Positions 18,021 through 26,051 of a stretch of DNA of 64,000 nucleotides are shown here, in pieces. Numbering within the stretch: position 1 is the stretch's first letter; each line of letters opens with the position of its first letter. The notes beneath the pieces were generated by a model that saw nothing but the letters and a program-made list of their open reading frames with translations, made no database searches and was not told the origin of the DNA. Origin of the DNA: Frankia nepalensis (lineage in GTDB: Bacteria; Actinomycetota; Actinomycetes; Frankiales; Frankiaceae); NCBI RefSeq assembly GCF_016786325.1, contig NZ_JADWYU010000145.1, positions 1-64,000 of the forward strand, in the 5' to 3' direction. A program made the translations under genes and the position numbers.

Positions 18021-18047
18021 GAGAAGCGTAGGCACCCTACGTTTCTC
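18021..18047 (+). promoter_or_regulatory. Palindromic operator before the peptide ABC operon
   Basis: The core CGTAGG-CAC-CCTACG (18027-18041) is a perfect palindrome. Flanks GAGAAg and tTTCTC extend it, with 11 of 12 base pairs matching over 27 bases. It lies 32 bases before the start of the binding-protein gene. The shared 12-base word with the LLM/TetR promoter makes the upstream TetR the natural ligand. Confidence 0.65.
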
Positions 18048-18078
18048 GCGGTCGCGTCGACGTCTTCAGGAGGAGCCG

Positions 18079-19758
18079 ATGGCTCTGCGCACGAACGGTG
18101 TCTTTCCCGGGCTCCGGCGGCCCAGGGTGCTGGCCCTCGGCCTCGTCGTCTGCGCGACGCTGACGCTCAGTGCCTGTTCGGACGCCGACCCGGGGCCGCA
18201 GGCCGCAACCGGTCAGGCGGTCCCGGGCGGCTCGGTCACCTGGGCCTTCGAGGTCGAGCCCGACACCATCAACCCGCAGCTGAACGGCCAGACCAGGGTG
18301 CGGCCGCTGTTCCTCAACGCCTACGAGTCGCTGCTGACCCGGGACGCGCGGGGCGGGTACGTGCCGCTGCTCGCGACGGACTACTCGGTCTCGGACGACG
18401 GCCTCGTGTACACCTTCACGCTGCGCGATGACGTCACGTTCAGCAACGGCGAGGCGCTCGACGCCGCCGCGGTGAAGGCCAACTTCGCCAAGCTGAACGA
18501 CCCGGACTACGACAGCCAGGCCGCCGGGCAGGGGCCGCTGGCCAAGCTCGCCTCGGTCGACGTGGCCGGCCCCCACCAGGTGACCTTCACGCTGACGGAG
18601 CCCTACAGCCCGTTCCTCGCCTATGTGTCGTCGGTGTTCCTCGTCGCGCCGAGCGCGTACGACAGCCCGGACATCACCGCCGGCGGGCCGGGCGTCGCCG
18701 GGACCGGGCCGTTCGTGATCGACTCCTTCACCGAGGGGCAGGAGGTCAGGCTGGTCCGCCGCGACGACTACGACTGGGCGCCCAGCATCGCCGCCCACAC
18801 GGGTCCCGCCTACCTCGACTCGGTGACCTACCGGTTCCTCCCCGAGGCGTCGGTCCGGCTGGGCGCGCTGACCTCCCGGCAGGTCGACGTGATCGACGGC
18901 CTCGGCGGCAACGACGTGGAGGTCGTCAAGGGGGACGACCGGCTGGAGTACCAGTCGTCGAGCACGACGGGCTCCCCGTGGTCGCTCTACCTGAACGCCT
19001 CGGCCGGGCCGACCCAGGACATCAGGGTCCGTGAGGCGCTCGTGGCCGCCGCCGACGTCGACACGATCCTGAAGTCGGTCTACCGCGGCAACCGGGAGCG
19101 GGCCTGGTCGAACGTCAACTCCGCCGAGGTGGCGCTGTACGACCCGGCCCTGGAGGGCACCTACGGCAACGACCCGGCGCTGGCGAACCGGCTGCTGGAC
19201 GAGGCCGGCTGGGCGGCCCGCGACTCCGACGGCTATCGCGTCAACGCCGCGGGCGCACGCCTGACCATCAGCATCTACACCACACCGGCCTTCACCGCCG
19301 ACAGCCACGAGGTCGTCCTGCAGGCGCTGCAGGCGCAGCTGCGGCAGAGCGCCGGCTTCCACCTCGACATCCAGTCCGTCGACCAGGGCACCTGGATCGA
19401 CCACTTCGTGGCCGTCGACTACGGCGCGTCCGACAACTCGATCAGCGGCGAGGGGGCGACCGCCCTCGAGTGGCACTGGCTGGCCAAGGAGGCGGGCGGG
19501 GCGGTCAACCTCAGCAACTTCTCCGACGCCAAGACCGAGGAGTGGCTGGCACAGGCGGCGAGCAGCACCGACCCGGCCGAGCAGGCCGAGGCCTACCGGG
19601 CGCTGCAGCGGTACGTCATCCTCGAACAGTTCCTCGTGCTGCCGCTGATCGAGGGCCAGAGCCAGATCGCCGCGGGCCGCTGGGTGCACGGCGTCGCCGC
19701 CAGGCCGTACTTCGGCGAGCCGTCGAACCTGTACGACGTGTGGCGCGACCGCGCATGA
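18079..19758 (+). CDS. Oligopeptide/nickel-type ABC substrate-binding lipoprotein
   Basis: SBP family 5 protein of 559 residues that captures ligand outside the cell for the importer encoded by the next three genes. ATG at 18079 follows CAGGAGGAG. Signal peptide with lipobox LTLSAC. Family landmarks are GGSVTWAFEVEPDTINPQ at the mature N terminus, FNAYESL-like text (LNAYESLLTRDARGGYVPLLA), YTFTLRDDVTFSNGEALDAAAVKANF and GTGPFVIDSFTEGQEVRLVRRDDYD. Ligands in this family range from peptides and nickel chelates to sugars and drugs, so the substrate is not determined. Overlaps the permease by four bases (ATGA). Confidence 0.94.
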   Translation: MALRTNGVFPGLRRPRVLALGLVVCATLTLSACSDADPGPQAATGQAVPGGSVTWAFEVEPDTINPQLNGQTRVRPLFLNAYESLLTRDARGGYVPLLATDYSVSDDGLVYTFTLRDDVTFSNGEALDAAAVKANFAKLNDPDYDSQAAGQGPLAKLASVDVAGPHQVTFTLTEPYSPFLAYVSSVFLVAPSAYDSPDITAGGPGVAGTGPFVIDSFTEGQEVRLVRRDDYDWAPSIAAHTGPAYLDSVTYRFLPEASVRLGALTSRQVDVIDGLGGNDVEVVKGDDRLEYQSSSTTGSPWSLYLNASAGPTQDIRVREALVAAADVDTILKSVYRGNRERAWSNVNSAEVALYDPALEGTYGNDPALANRLLDEAGWAARDSDGYRVNAAGARLTISIYTTPAFTADSHEVVLQALQAQLRQSAGFHLDIQSVDQGTWIDHFVAVDYGASDNSISGEGATALEWHWLAKEAGGAVNLSNFSDAKTEEWLAQAASSTDPAEQAEAYRALQRYVILEQFLVLPLIEGQSQIAAGRWVHGVAARPYFGEPSNLYDVWRDRA

Positions 19759-20714
19759 TCCGCGGCCTGGCGGCGGAGGCGATCCTGGGCCCGGTCGTCT
19801 CCGTGTCGCGCCGGCTCGGGTCGCTCGTCCTCGTGCTGTGGGGCACGGTCACCCTGACGTTCTTCGCCGTCCACGCCGCGCCCGGCGACATCGTGCGCCT
19901 GCTCATCGGGCAGGGCCACGACACCCCCGAGGTGCGCGCGGTGATCGCGGCCGAGTGGGGCCTGGACCGGCCGCTCCTGGTCCAGTACGCCGGCTACCTC
20001 GGGCGGCTGCTGCACGGCGACCTCGGCACGTCGTACGTGCTGAAGCGGCCGGTCACCGAGGTCATCGGCGCGCAGCTCGCGAGCACGGTCGAACTGGCGG
20101 TGACGGCGACCGCCCTCGCGGCCCTGCTGACGATCCTGATCACCACGCTCACCGCGGGAAGACGGCTCCTGACCCGGCTGGCCGGCGCGGGCGAGCTGCT
20201 GCTCGCGTCGACGCCCGAGTTCTGGGTGGGCATCCTGCTCCTGTTCGTCTTCAGCTTCACGCTGCCGTGGTTTCCGGTCGCCGGCGCGGGCGACCTGTCC
20301 GCGCTGGTGCTGCCCAGCCTGACGCTGGCGCTGGGTGCCGTGGGCGGTCTGGCCCCGGTGCTGCGAGACGGGCTCGAGCGCGCACTGGAACAGCCGTTCG
20401 CCCTGACCGTGCGATCCCGCGGGGTGAGCGACCTTGGGCTGCGGGTGCGCCACGGACTGCGGCACGCGAGCATCCCCACCCTGAACCTGGCCGGCTTCGC
20501 CGTCGGGAACCTGCTCGGCGGCGCGGTGATCGTGGAGCAGGTCTTCGGCAGACCGGGCATCGGCCAGGTGGCGCTCCGGGCGATCAGCTCGAAGGACATT
20601 CCGACGATCCTCGGCGTCGCGCTGCTCGCCGCGTTCGTGTTCGTGGTCGTCAGCACCGTCGTGGACCTGCTGTCGCTGGTCATCGACCCCCGGCTCGTGG
20701 GAGCCGCGTCGTGA
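19755..20714 (+). CDS. Peptide-type ABC transporter permease, DppB-like
   Basis: First permease of the importer, 319 residues with about six membrane helices. DppB-family features are LVLWGTVTLTFFAVHAAPGD in helix 1, LDRPLLVQYAGYLGRLLHGDLGTSY and the cytoplasmic coupling EAA-type loop near RSRGVSDLGLRVRHGLRHASIPTLN. The start codon overlaps the preceding stop (ATGA) and the end overlaps the next start (GTGA), so translation is coupled across the operon. Confidence 0.95.
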   Translation: MIRGLAAEAILGPVVSVSRRLGSLVLVLWGTVTLTFFAVHAAPGDIVRLLIGQGHDTPEVRAVIAAEWGLDRPLLVQYAGYLGRLLHGDLGTSYVLKRPVTEVIGAQLASTVELAVTATALAALLTILITTLTAGRRLLTRLAGAGELLLASTPEFWVGILLLFVFSFTLPWFPVAGAGDLSALVLPSLTLALGAVGGLAPVLRDGLERALEQPFALTVRSRGVSDLGLRVRHGLRHASIPTLNLAGFAVGNLLGGAVIVEQVFGRPGIGQVALRAISSKDIPTILGVALLAAFVFVVVSTVVDLLSLVIDPRLVGAAS

Positions 20715-21595
20715 CCGCCGTGGCTCCCGACGATCGGCCGAACGGCGTCGGTCAGCGCCGCGTCGGTCAGCTACGCGTCGGTCAGCTACGCGTCGATCCG
20801 GTCCTGATCGCGACCGCCGCCGGGTTGGCGCTCACGCTCCTGATCGTCGTGTGGCCGGGCGCGACCGGCGTCGCCGACCCGCTCGCGGCCGACCCGTCGC
20901 GGGCGCTCGAGCCACCGAGCGCCGCCCACCTTCTCGGCACCGACCAGCTCGGGCGCGACGTGCTGGCGCGCGTGATCCACGGCGCGCGCTACTCCGTCCT
21001 CATCGCGCTGGCCGCCACGGCCGTCGGCATCGTCGCCGGTGTGCCGCTCGGTCTGCTCGCCGGCCTCGCGTCGTCGTGGCTCGACGAGATCCTGACCCGG
21101 TTCCTCGACATCCTCTCGGCCTTCCCGGGGCTGCTCCTCGCCATGGTGCTCATCGCCTTCACCGGCCCAGGCAGCGGCAACCTGGTGCTCGCGCTCGGAG
21201 TCTCCTCCGTGCCCCGGTTCGCCCGGGTCGTGCGTGCGCAGACCAAGGTCGTGCGTGGCCAGGGATGGGTCGAGCACGGCGTGACCCTGGGCCTGCCCCG
21301 CCGCGTGGTGGTGGCGCGCCACGTGCTTCCCCACGCCATCGCCGCCGTGCCCGTGCTCGCCACCGTCGGCCTGGGCGGCGCGACGCTCGGCGCCGCCGCG
21401 CTCAGCTTCATCGGGCTGGGCCTCGCGCCCCCGAGCCCGGAGTGGGGAGCGATGCTCTCCGAGGGCCGCAACTACCTGCGGGTCGCCTGGTGGATCTCCG
21501 TGTTCCCCGGGCTGGCGCTGACCAGCCTCGTTCTGGCGATCTTCACGCTGGGCAGGCGCGCGCAGCGCCGGCTGGAAAGCCGAGAGCCGCTGTGA
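20711..21595 (+). CDS. Peptide-type ABC transporter permease, DppC-like
   Basis: Second permease, 294 residues, GTG start overlapping the DppB-like stop. The DppC signature HLLGTDQLGRDVLARVIHGAR follows helix 1, and the coupling loop is the stretch GQGWVEHGVTLGLPRRVV. The N-terminal cytoplasmic tail contains an in-frame 15-base tandem duplication (RVGQL repeats, see 20746-20790) not expected in the family. Forms the membrane channel with the preceding gene product. Confidence 0.95.
   Translation: MTAVAPDDRPNGVGQRRVGQLRVGQLRVDPVLIATAAGLALTLLIVVWPGATGVADPLAADPSRALEPPSAAHLLGTDQLGRDVLARVIHGARYSVLIALAATAVGIVAGVPLGLLAGLASSWLDEILTRFLDILSAFPGLLLAMVLIAFTGPGSGNLVLALGVSSVPRFARVVRAQTKVVRGQGWVEHGVTLGLPRRVVVARHVLPHAIAAVPVLATVGLGGATLGAAALSFIGLGLAPPSPEWGAMLSEGRNYLRVAWWISVFPGLALTSLVLAIFTLGRRAQRRLESREPL
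20746..20790 (+). repeat. Three 15-base tandem copies in the DppC-like gene
   Basis: CGTCGGTCAGCNNCG occurs three times head to tail, the last two copies identical. It encodes VGQ(R/L)R repeats in the cytoplasmic tail of the permease. Length is a multiple of three, so copy-number change would keep the frame. Confidence 0.8.
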
Positions 21596-23361
21596 GCGCC
21601 CGGCCGGCCGCGCCGGCCAGGCAGCCGCGAGAGCGCCCCGGTCCGCCGCTTGTCGTGGAGGACCTGCGGATCCGGTTCAGCGACGGCCGGACGACGACCG
21701 AGATCGTGCGGGGCGTCAGCCTGACGCTGGTTCCCGGGCGTTGCGTGGCGCTCGTCGGCGAGTCGGGCTCCGGCAAGTCCGTGACCGCGCGAGCGATCGT
21801 GGGGCTGCTCCCCCGCTCCGGCGCGTACGCCGCGCGTCGGCTGACCCTCGGCGACACCGATCTCACCGCCCTCGGCGAACGTGGGTGGCGCCGAGTCCGC
21901 GGCCGACGCGTCGGTTTCGTGCACCAGGACGCTCTGCTCTCCCTGGACCCGCTCCGGACGGCCGGGCAGGAGATCGCCGAGGTTCTGCGCACCCATCGCG
22001 CCGCGGTCGCGGCCGCGGGCTCGGCCGTGGGCGCGGGCTCGACGAGGCAGCGGACGCTCCAACTCCTGCGCGACGTCGGCATCGGGGACGCCGAACGCCG
22101 GATAGGCCAGCGGGCGCACCAGCTGTCCGGGGGCCAGCGCCAGCGGGTCCTGATCGCCTCCGCGATCGCGGCCGCTCCTGACCTGCTCATCGCGGACGAG
22201 CCGACCACGGCGCTCGACGTCACGGTCCAGGCCCAGGTGCTCGAGCTGCTTGGGGCGCGGAAGCGACGCGGCGACGCTCTCCTGCTGATCAGCCACGATC
22301 TCGCCGTGGTCGGCCAGCTCGCCGACGAGATCCTGGTGATGCGCGCCGGGGAGGTCGTCGAACGAGGAGCCGCCGCGGAGGTGCTCACGCGGCCGGCGCA
22401 CGAGTACACCCGCCAGCTGCTCCAGGCGGTGCCGACCGCCGCGACGCGGGGGCACTCGCTCGTCACCGGCGCCCCGTTGCCGGCCAGGCCTCCGGGCGAC
22501 GAGGTGGTCCTGGAGGCGCACGGTCTCACCAAGCGCTTCCGCCTCCCGCGCGCTCGGCGAGCCGGCGGCGCCTCCCGGGAGCTCGTCGCGCTCGACCGGG
22601 TCGATCTGACCCTTCGTCGCGGGGAGACCCTGGGCGTCGTCGGCGAGTCAGGATCGGGGAAGACCACCCTGGCGCGCGTCGTGCTGGGCCTGGTCCAGCC
22701 CGACGACGGCGAGGTCCGCCTGCTCGGCCGGCCCTGGAGCGCGCTCGGAGAGCGCTCGCGGCGGCCGTCGCGCCAGCACCTGCGGTTCGTGTCGCAGGAT
22801 CCGCTGGGCTCGTTCGACCCGCGCTACCCGGTGCGGAAGGTGATCGGCGAAGGCCTGGACAGCGTCGGCATTCACGGAACTGCCCGCGAACGGCGCCTTC
22901 GGGAGCTGCTCGACCAGGTCCACCTTCCCGCGTCCTACCTCGATCGGCATCCGCGCACCCTCTCGGGCGGCCAACGCCAGCGAGTCGCCATCGCGCGGGC
23001 GCTCGCGCCGACCCCGGCCGTGGTCGTCGCGGACGAGGCCGTGTCCGCGCTCGACGTCTCCGTGCAGGCGCAGATCCTCGACCTGTTCGCCGAGATACAG
23101 CGGGAGCACGGCACCAGCCTGTTGTTCATCTCCCACGACCTCGGCGTCGTGCGGCACCTCGCGCACCGCGTGCTCGTCCTGAAGGACGGCGCCGTGGTGG
23201 AGACCGGTCCCACCGGCCCGGTGCTGACGCGACCGCGGCACGCGTACACCCAACAGCTGGTCGCCGCCGTACCGCGGTTACCCGGCTCCGCCGAGCTGAG
23301 GGGGCGGGCGCGGCCATGGGACGAGGACGTGCCGGAGTCCGCTGACATGACCACGCGGTGA
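21592..23361 (+). CDS. Fused double ATPase of peptide-type ABC importer (DppD-DppF)
   Basis: 589-residue protein joining both ATPases that are normally separate. Domain 1 (about 15-275): Walker A VGESGSGKS, signature HQLSGGQRQRVLIA, Walker B LLIADEPTTALDV. Domain 2 (about 300-575): Walker A VGESGSGKTT, signature TLSGGQRQRVAIA, Walker B VVVADEAVSALDV, where Ala replaces the usual Pro after DE. Each domain ends with the oligopeptide-transporter tail (AHEYTRQLL and RHAYTQQLV). GTG start overlaps the DppC-like stop. Last gene of the operon; a hairpin starts right after its stop. Confidence 0.95.
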   Translation: MSARPAAPARQPRERPGPPLVVEDLRIRFSDGRTTTEIVRGVSLTLVPGRCVALVGESGSGKSVTARAIVGLLPRSGAYAARRLTLGDTDLTALGERGWRRVRGRRVGFVHQDALLSLDPLRTAGQEIAEVLRTHRAAVAAAGSAVGAGSTRQRTLQLLRDVGIGDAERRIGQRAHQLSGGQRQRVLIASAIAAAPDLLIADEPTTALDVTVQAQVLELLGARKRRGDALLLISHDLAVVGQLADEILVMRAGEVVERGAAAEVLTRPAHEYTRQLLQAVPTAATRGHSLVTGAPLPARPPGDEVVLEAHGLTKRFRLPRARRAGGASRELVALDRVDLTLRRGETLGVVGESGSGKTTLARVVLGLVQPDDGEVRLLGRPWSALGERSRRPSRQHLRFVSQDPLGSFDPRYPVRKVIGEGLDSVGIHGTARERRLRELLDQVHLPASYLDRHPRTLSGGQRQRVAIARALAPTPAVVVADEAVSALDVSVQAQILDLFAEIQREHGTSLLFISHDLGVVRHLAHRVLVLKDGAVVETGPTGPVLTRPRHAYTQQLVAAVPRLPGSAELRGRARPWDEDVPESADMTTR

Positions 23362-23390
23362 GCGCACCTCGACGCCCCTTCGAGGTGCGC
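23362..23390 (+). terminator. Terminator of the ABC importer operon
   Basis: Perfect 11-base arms GCGCACCTCGA (23362-23372) and TCGAGGTGCGC (23380-23390) with a 7-base loop begin at the base following the TGA stop. Confidence 0.7.
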
Positions 23391-23528
23391 GGCGCCGGCC
23401 GCACCGGCATGGAAGACCATCGTTCCCTGAGGTGTCCTTTGGCGGCGCCCCTCCCGCCGGAACCGGCGCGCGCGGCCGGCGGCAAACTCCCTCGCGCAGC
23501 ATCGGGGAATCGGCGAAAATGCACCCTC

Positions 23529-24191
23529 ATGGGAGTGACTGCCGGACAGCCGCCCTGGACAGTGACCCTCATCTGCGGCGCCTCCGGGGTAGGCAAGTCG
23601 ACCGTGGCCGTCGCGTTGGCCATCCGGTACGCCACACCGCTGGCGGAGGCGGACGACATTGTCACCGCGCTCACGGCCATGACGACGAGCCAACAGCAGC
23701 CGGCACTGCACTACTGGAACACCCACCCGGAAACGCTGTCATGGCAGCCAGAAAAGACCAGCGACCTGCATTTCGCGGTCGCCGAAACGATGCGCCCGGC
23801 TTTCGAGGCGGTGATCGCCGATCACGTCGAGGCGGGCGCGCCGGTGGTATTCGAGGGCGACTACCTACTCCCGGAACTCGCCGTGCCGTTCGGCGACGCG
23901 GTACGCGCTGTCGTCCTGGAAGACAGAGATGAGCAGCGCATCGCCGCCAACTACCGGACACGGGAGCCAGACAGCGGCGACCAGCACGAGCGCGCCCGGG
24001 TCAGCGTCCTGGTCGGCACCCAACTCGTACGACGTGCGTCCCGCCTCGGTATACCCGTGGTAGCCGCCCACCCGTGGACCGACACGCTCGACCGGGTGGA
24101 CGGCGCGCTGCGCCACCCTCGCCTGAACACGTCGGGACGCGTTGGGACACGGCTGAGCCCGTACGGCTCAGACGGCCATCATTCTCGATAA
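23529..24191 (+). CDS. P-loop kinase-like protein
   Basis: About 220 residues with an ATP/GTP-binding P-loop near the start (TLICGASGVGKSTVAVALA). An acidic strand (VVFEGDYLLPEL) fits the substrate-side motif seen in 2-phosphoglycerate-kinase-like and shikimate/adenylate-kinase-like proteins. DAVRAVVLEDRDEQRIAANYRTRE resembles the lid region with arginines. ATG 23529 is chosen since homologous-looking sequence begins just after it; the frame is open back to a GTG at 23358 overlapping the ABC stop, but that stretch contains the terminator hairpin. Substrate unknown. Confidence 0.75.
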   Translation: MGVTAGQPPWTVTLICGASGVGKSTVAVALAIRYATPLAEADDIVTALTAMTTSQQQPALHYWNTHPETLSWQPEKTSDLHFAVAETMRPAFEAVIADHVEAGAPVVFEGDYLLPELAVPFGDAVRAVVLEDRDEQRIAANYRTREPDSGDQHERARVSVLVGTQLVRRASRLGIPVVAAHPWTDTLDRVDGALRHPRLNTSGRVGTRLSPYGSDGHHSR

Positions 24192-24615
24192 GCGGTCCCC
24201 GAATCCAAGAATGCCGAGTACTCGCGGCGCCGAAACCTGCGTAGCCAGAACGCCCAGCACCCACTCAAAGCCAGGGCTACCGACAACCGCCGGTTACCCA
24301 GAGTCATCCATCGCTAGGCGGAATGGCCATCGGGCCGAGGAGCGGTCGCCGCGACCAGCCCCCTCCCCCCTCGGCGATCGCGCCGTCACTTTCGCCGATG
24401 GCTGGGCTGTCCGCCATGCGCGCCACTATCCTCATGGTCGGTCCTCGGCGTGGCCTATCCCCTTCCGCGTCAATGGAAAACAGGAACCTCGCCGAGCTGT
24501 TGTGTGTGGCGGTTCACGTCGGAGTCGTCGAGACCAACACCTCCGCGGCGTCGTGTGATCGTCCATCGCGTGTGCTGGTTGTCGTGCCGTGTTCAGGCCT
24601 CGCGGTGCGGCGTTG
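24192..24615. other. Gene-free stretch
   Basis: 424 bases between two convergent genes (P-loop protein and HxlR). Several short frames exist but none shows a domain or start signal. No clear terminator was found. Confidence 0.4.
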
Positions 24616-25059
24616 TCATTCGAGTTCGTCGTCGCGGAGGGAGGCGGCGACGACCGTGTCGGCGTGGCGGAATGCCCAGCGGCCGAGCGCGTAGATCGGT
24701 TCGAGCAGGTCGACGCCCGGCTCGGTCAGTTCGTACTCGACTCGCGGCGGGGCCTCGGCGTACCGGTGGCGGCGGATCAGCCCGACCCGTTCGAGCCGGC
24801 GCAGCGTGTCGGTAAGCACCTTGTGGCTGATCTCGCCGATCTCGGCCCGCAACAGGCTCGGACGCTTCGGGCCGTCGCGCAGGGCGTAGACGACGACCGC
24901 GGTCCAGCGGCTGGTGAACAGGTCTACGGCCACCCGCGCCGGGCAGTCCGCGGCGAAGTCCCCGTACGGCGGGAACTCGGCGGGCGGGAGGTGAACGTGT
25001 TCGACGGCGGCCGACTCGGAGCGCACGTCGTCCAGTCTCGCCGACCGATAGGCACCCAT
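24616..25059 (-). CDS. HxlR family transcriptional regulator
   Basis: 147-residue winged-helix regulator of the HxlR type. The conserved cysteine-plus-helix start reads DCPARVAVDLFTSRWTAVVVYALRDGPKR, then EIGEISHKVLTDTLRRLERVGLI and the wing VEYELTEPGVDLLEPI. The single N-terminal cysteine (about residue 39) is where redox or aldehyde sensing occurs in some relatives. It is divergent from a NADP-F420-reductase-like gene and its start codon lies inside a dyad (25047-25070) that is probably its own operator. Confidence 0.92.
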   Translation of the reverse strand: MGAYRSARLDDVRSESAAVEHVHLPPAEFPPYGDFAADCPARVAVDLFTSRWTAVVVYALRDGPKRPSLLRAEIGEISHKVLTDTLRRLERVGLIRRHRYAEAPPRVEYELTEPGVDLLEPIYALGRWAFRHADTVVAASLRDDELE

Positions 25060-25070
25060 AGGTGCGTATC
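25047..25070. promoter_or_regulatory. Likely HxlR operator
   Basis: Dyad GATAgGCACC (25047-25056), CATA, GGTGCgTATC (25061-25070). Nine of ten arm positions pair. It overlaps the HxlR start and lies 80 bases before the divergent reductase-like gene, suiting control of both. Confidence 0.55.
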
Positions 25071-25150
25071 GGCTTCTCTAGCGTCGTCCTGGCGACCGTG
25101 ATCCCACGTTTCGTCGGAACAGCAGAGATGACGGCCCCGAGGGAGATGCT

Positions 25151-25822
25151 GTGCGAATTGCCACGATCGGCGCCGGCGCGATGGCTGAGGCGCTCGGTGC
25201 CGGCTGGGCCGAGGCCGGGCACGAGGTTCTTGTCACGGCCCGCTCACCACAGCGCGCCGCCGCGCTCGCCGCGCGCCTGGGCGGACGGGCGGCGGCCGCG
25301 AGCCTGCGTGACGCGGCGGCCTTCGGTGAGGTGATCCTGCTCGCGGTACCCGGCGAAGCGGCGACAGATGCGCTGACTGCCGCCGGAGCGGCCGACGGCG
25401 CGTTCGACCACCGCCTTCTGATCGACTGTACGAACGCTTTCGCCGCCGAGGCGTTCACCGCGGCGCCGAACTCGTTCACCCTCGCCATCGACACCGTCGC
25501 CGCCCGGGTCGCGAAGGTCGCGGTCGGCGCGCGCGTGGTCAAGGCCTTCAGCATGCTTGCCGCCGAGATCTGGCGCGGCGGTGAGCGCTCCTACGACGCG
25601 AGACCGCTGACGGTGCCGTTGTGCGGCGACGATCCGGACGCGCTCGCGACGGTCGCGACGTTGGTAAGAGACCTGGGAGGTCATCCGGTCGACGCGGGTG
25701 GCCTCGACCGGGCCCAGTACGTCGAGGCGATGACAGCTTTCGTCATGGGATTGTGGTTCGCCGGCCACGACGCCCGCGCCACGCTACCGCCGCTCGAGTC
25801 AGCCTTCGCGCACCCCGACTGA
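25151..25822 (+). CDS. NADPH-dependent F420 reductase-like protein
   Basis: 223-residue Rossmann protein, GTG start behind GAGGGAGA. RIATIGAGAMAEALGAGW is the NADP-binding loop and VTARSPQRAAALAARLGG carries the Arg expected for the NADP phosphate. Later features (ILLAVPGEA, LLIDCTNAF, VVKAFSMLAAEIW, PLCGDDPDA, LVRDLGGHPVDAGGL) match the F420H2:NADP oxidoreductase/NAD-binding domain family. True F420 reductases are similar in size, but non-F420 relatives exist, so cofactor use is inferred. Divergent from and probably controlled by the HxlR protein. Confidence 0.85.
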   Translation: MRIATIGAGAMAEALGAGWAEAGHEVLVTARSPQRAAALAARLGGRAAAASLRDAAAFGEVILLAVPGEAATDALTAAGAADGAFDHRLLIDCTNAFAAEAFTAAPNSFTLAIDTVAARVAKVAVGARVVKAFSMLAAEIWRGGERSYDARPLTVPLCGDDPDALATVATLVRDLGGHPVDAGGLDRAQYVEAMTAFVMGLWFAGHDARATLPPLESAFAHPD

Positions 25823-26051
25823 GGGAGCTCCGTCACCCGCGAACAGCCTGGGCCGAGCGGGCGGCGGACCAACTGCCCTCCTGGCCCATACCAGACCCGC
25901 CGCCGGCCGGAACCGCAGAGCACACGCTCATATCTCGCCTCAGCCGCGCGGACATGCCAGTGCTCCTGCCCACTGGTTCGCCCGGCTTCGCCGTAATTTG
26001 CTGGACTCTGATGATTTTTTTACCCGAAGGGCGCTCACTGGGGGCAACCTC

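Noticed and set aside
18037-19689. A 550-residue minus-strand frame opposite the binding-protein gene
   Set aside because: The plus strand has a full SBP family 5 protein with signal peptide and Shine-Dalgarno.
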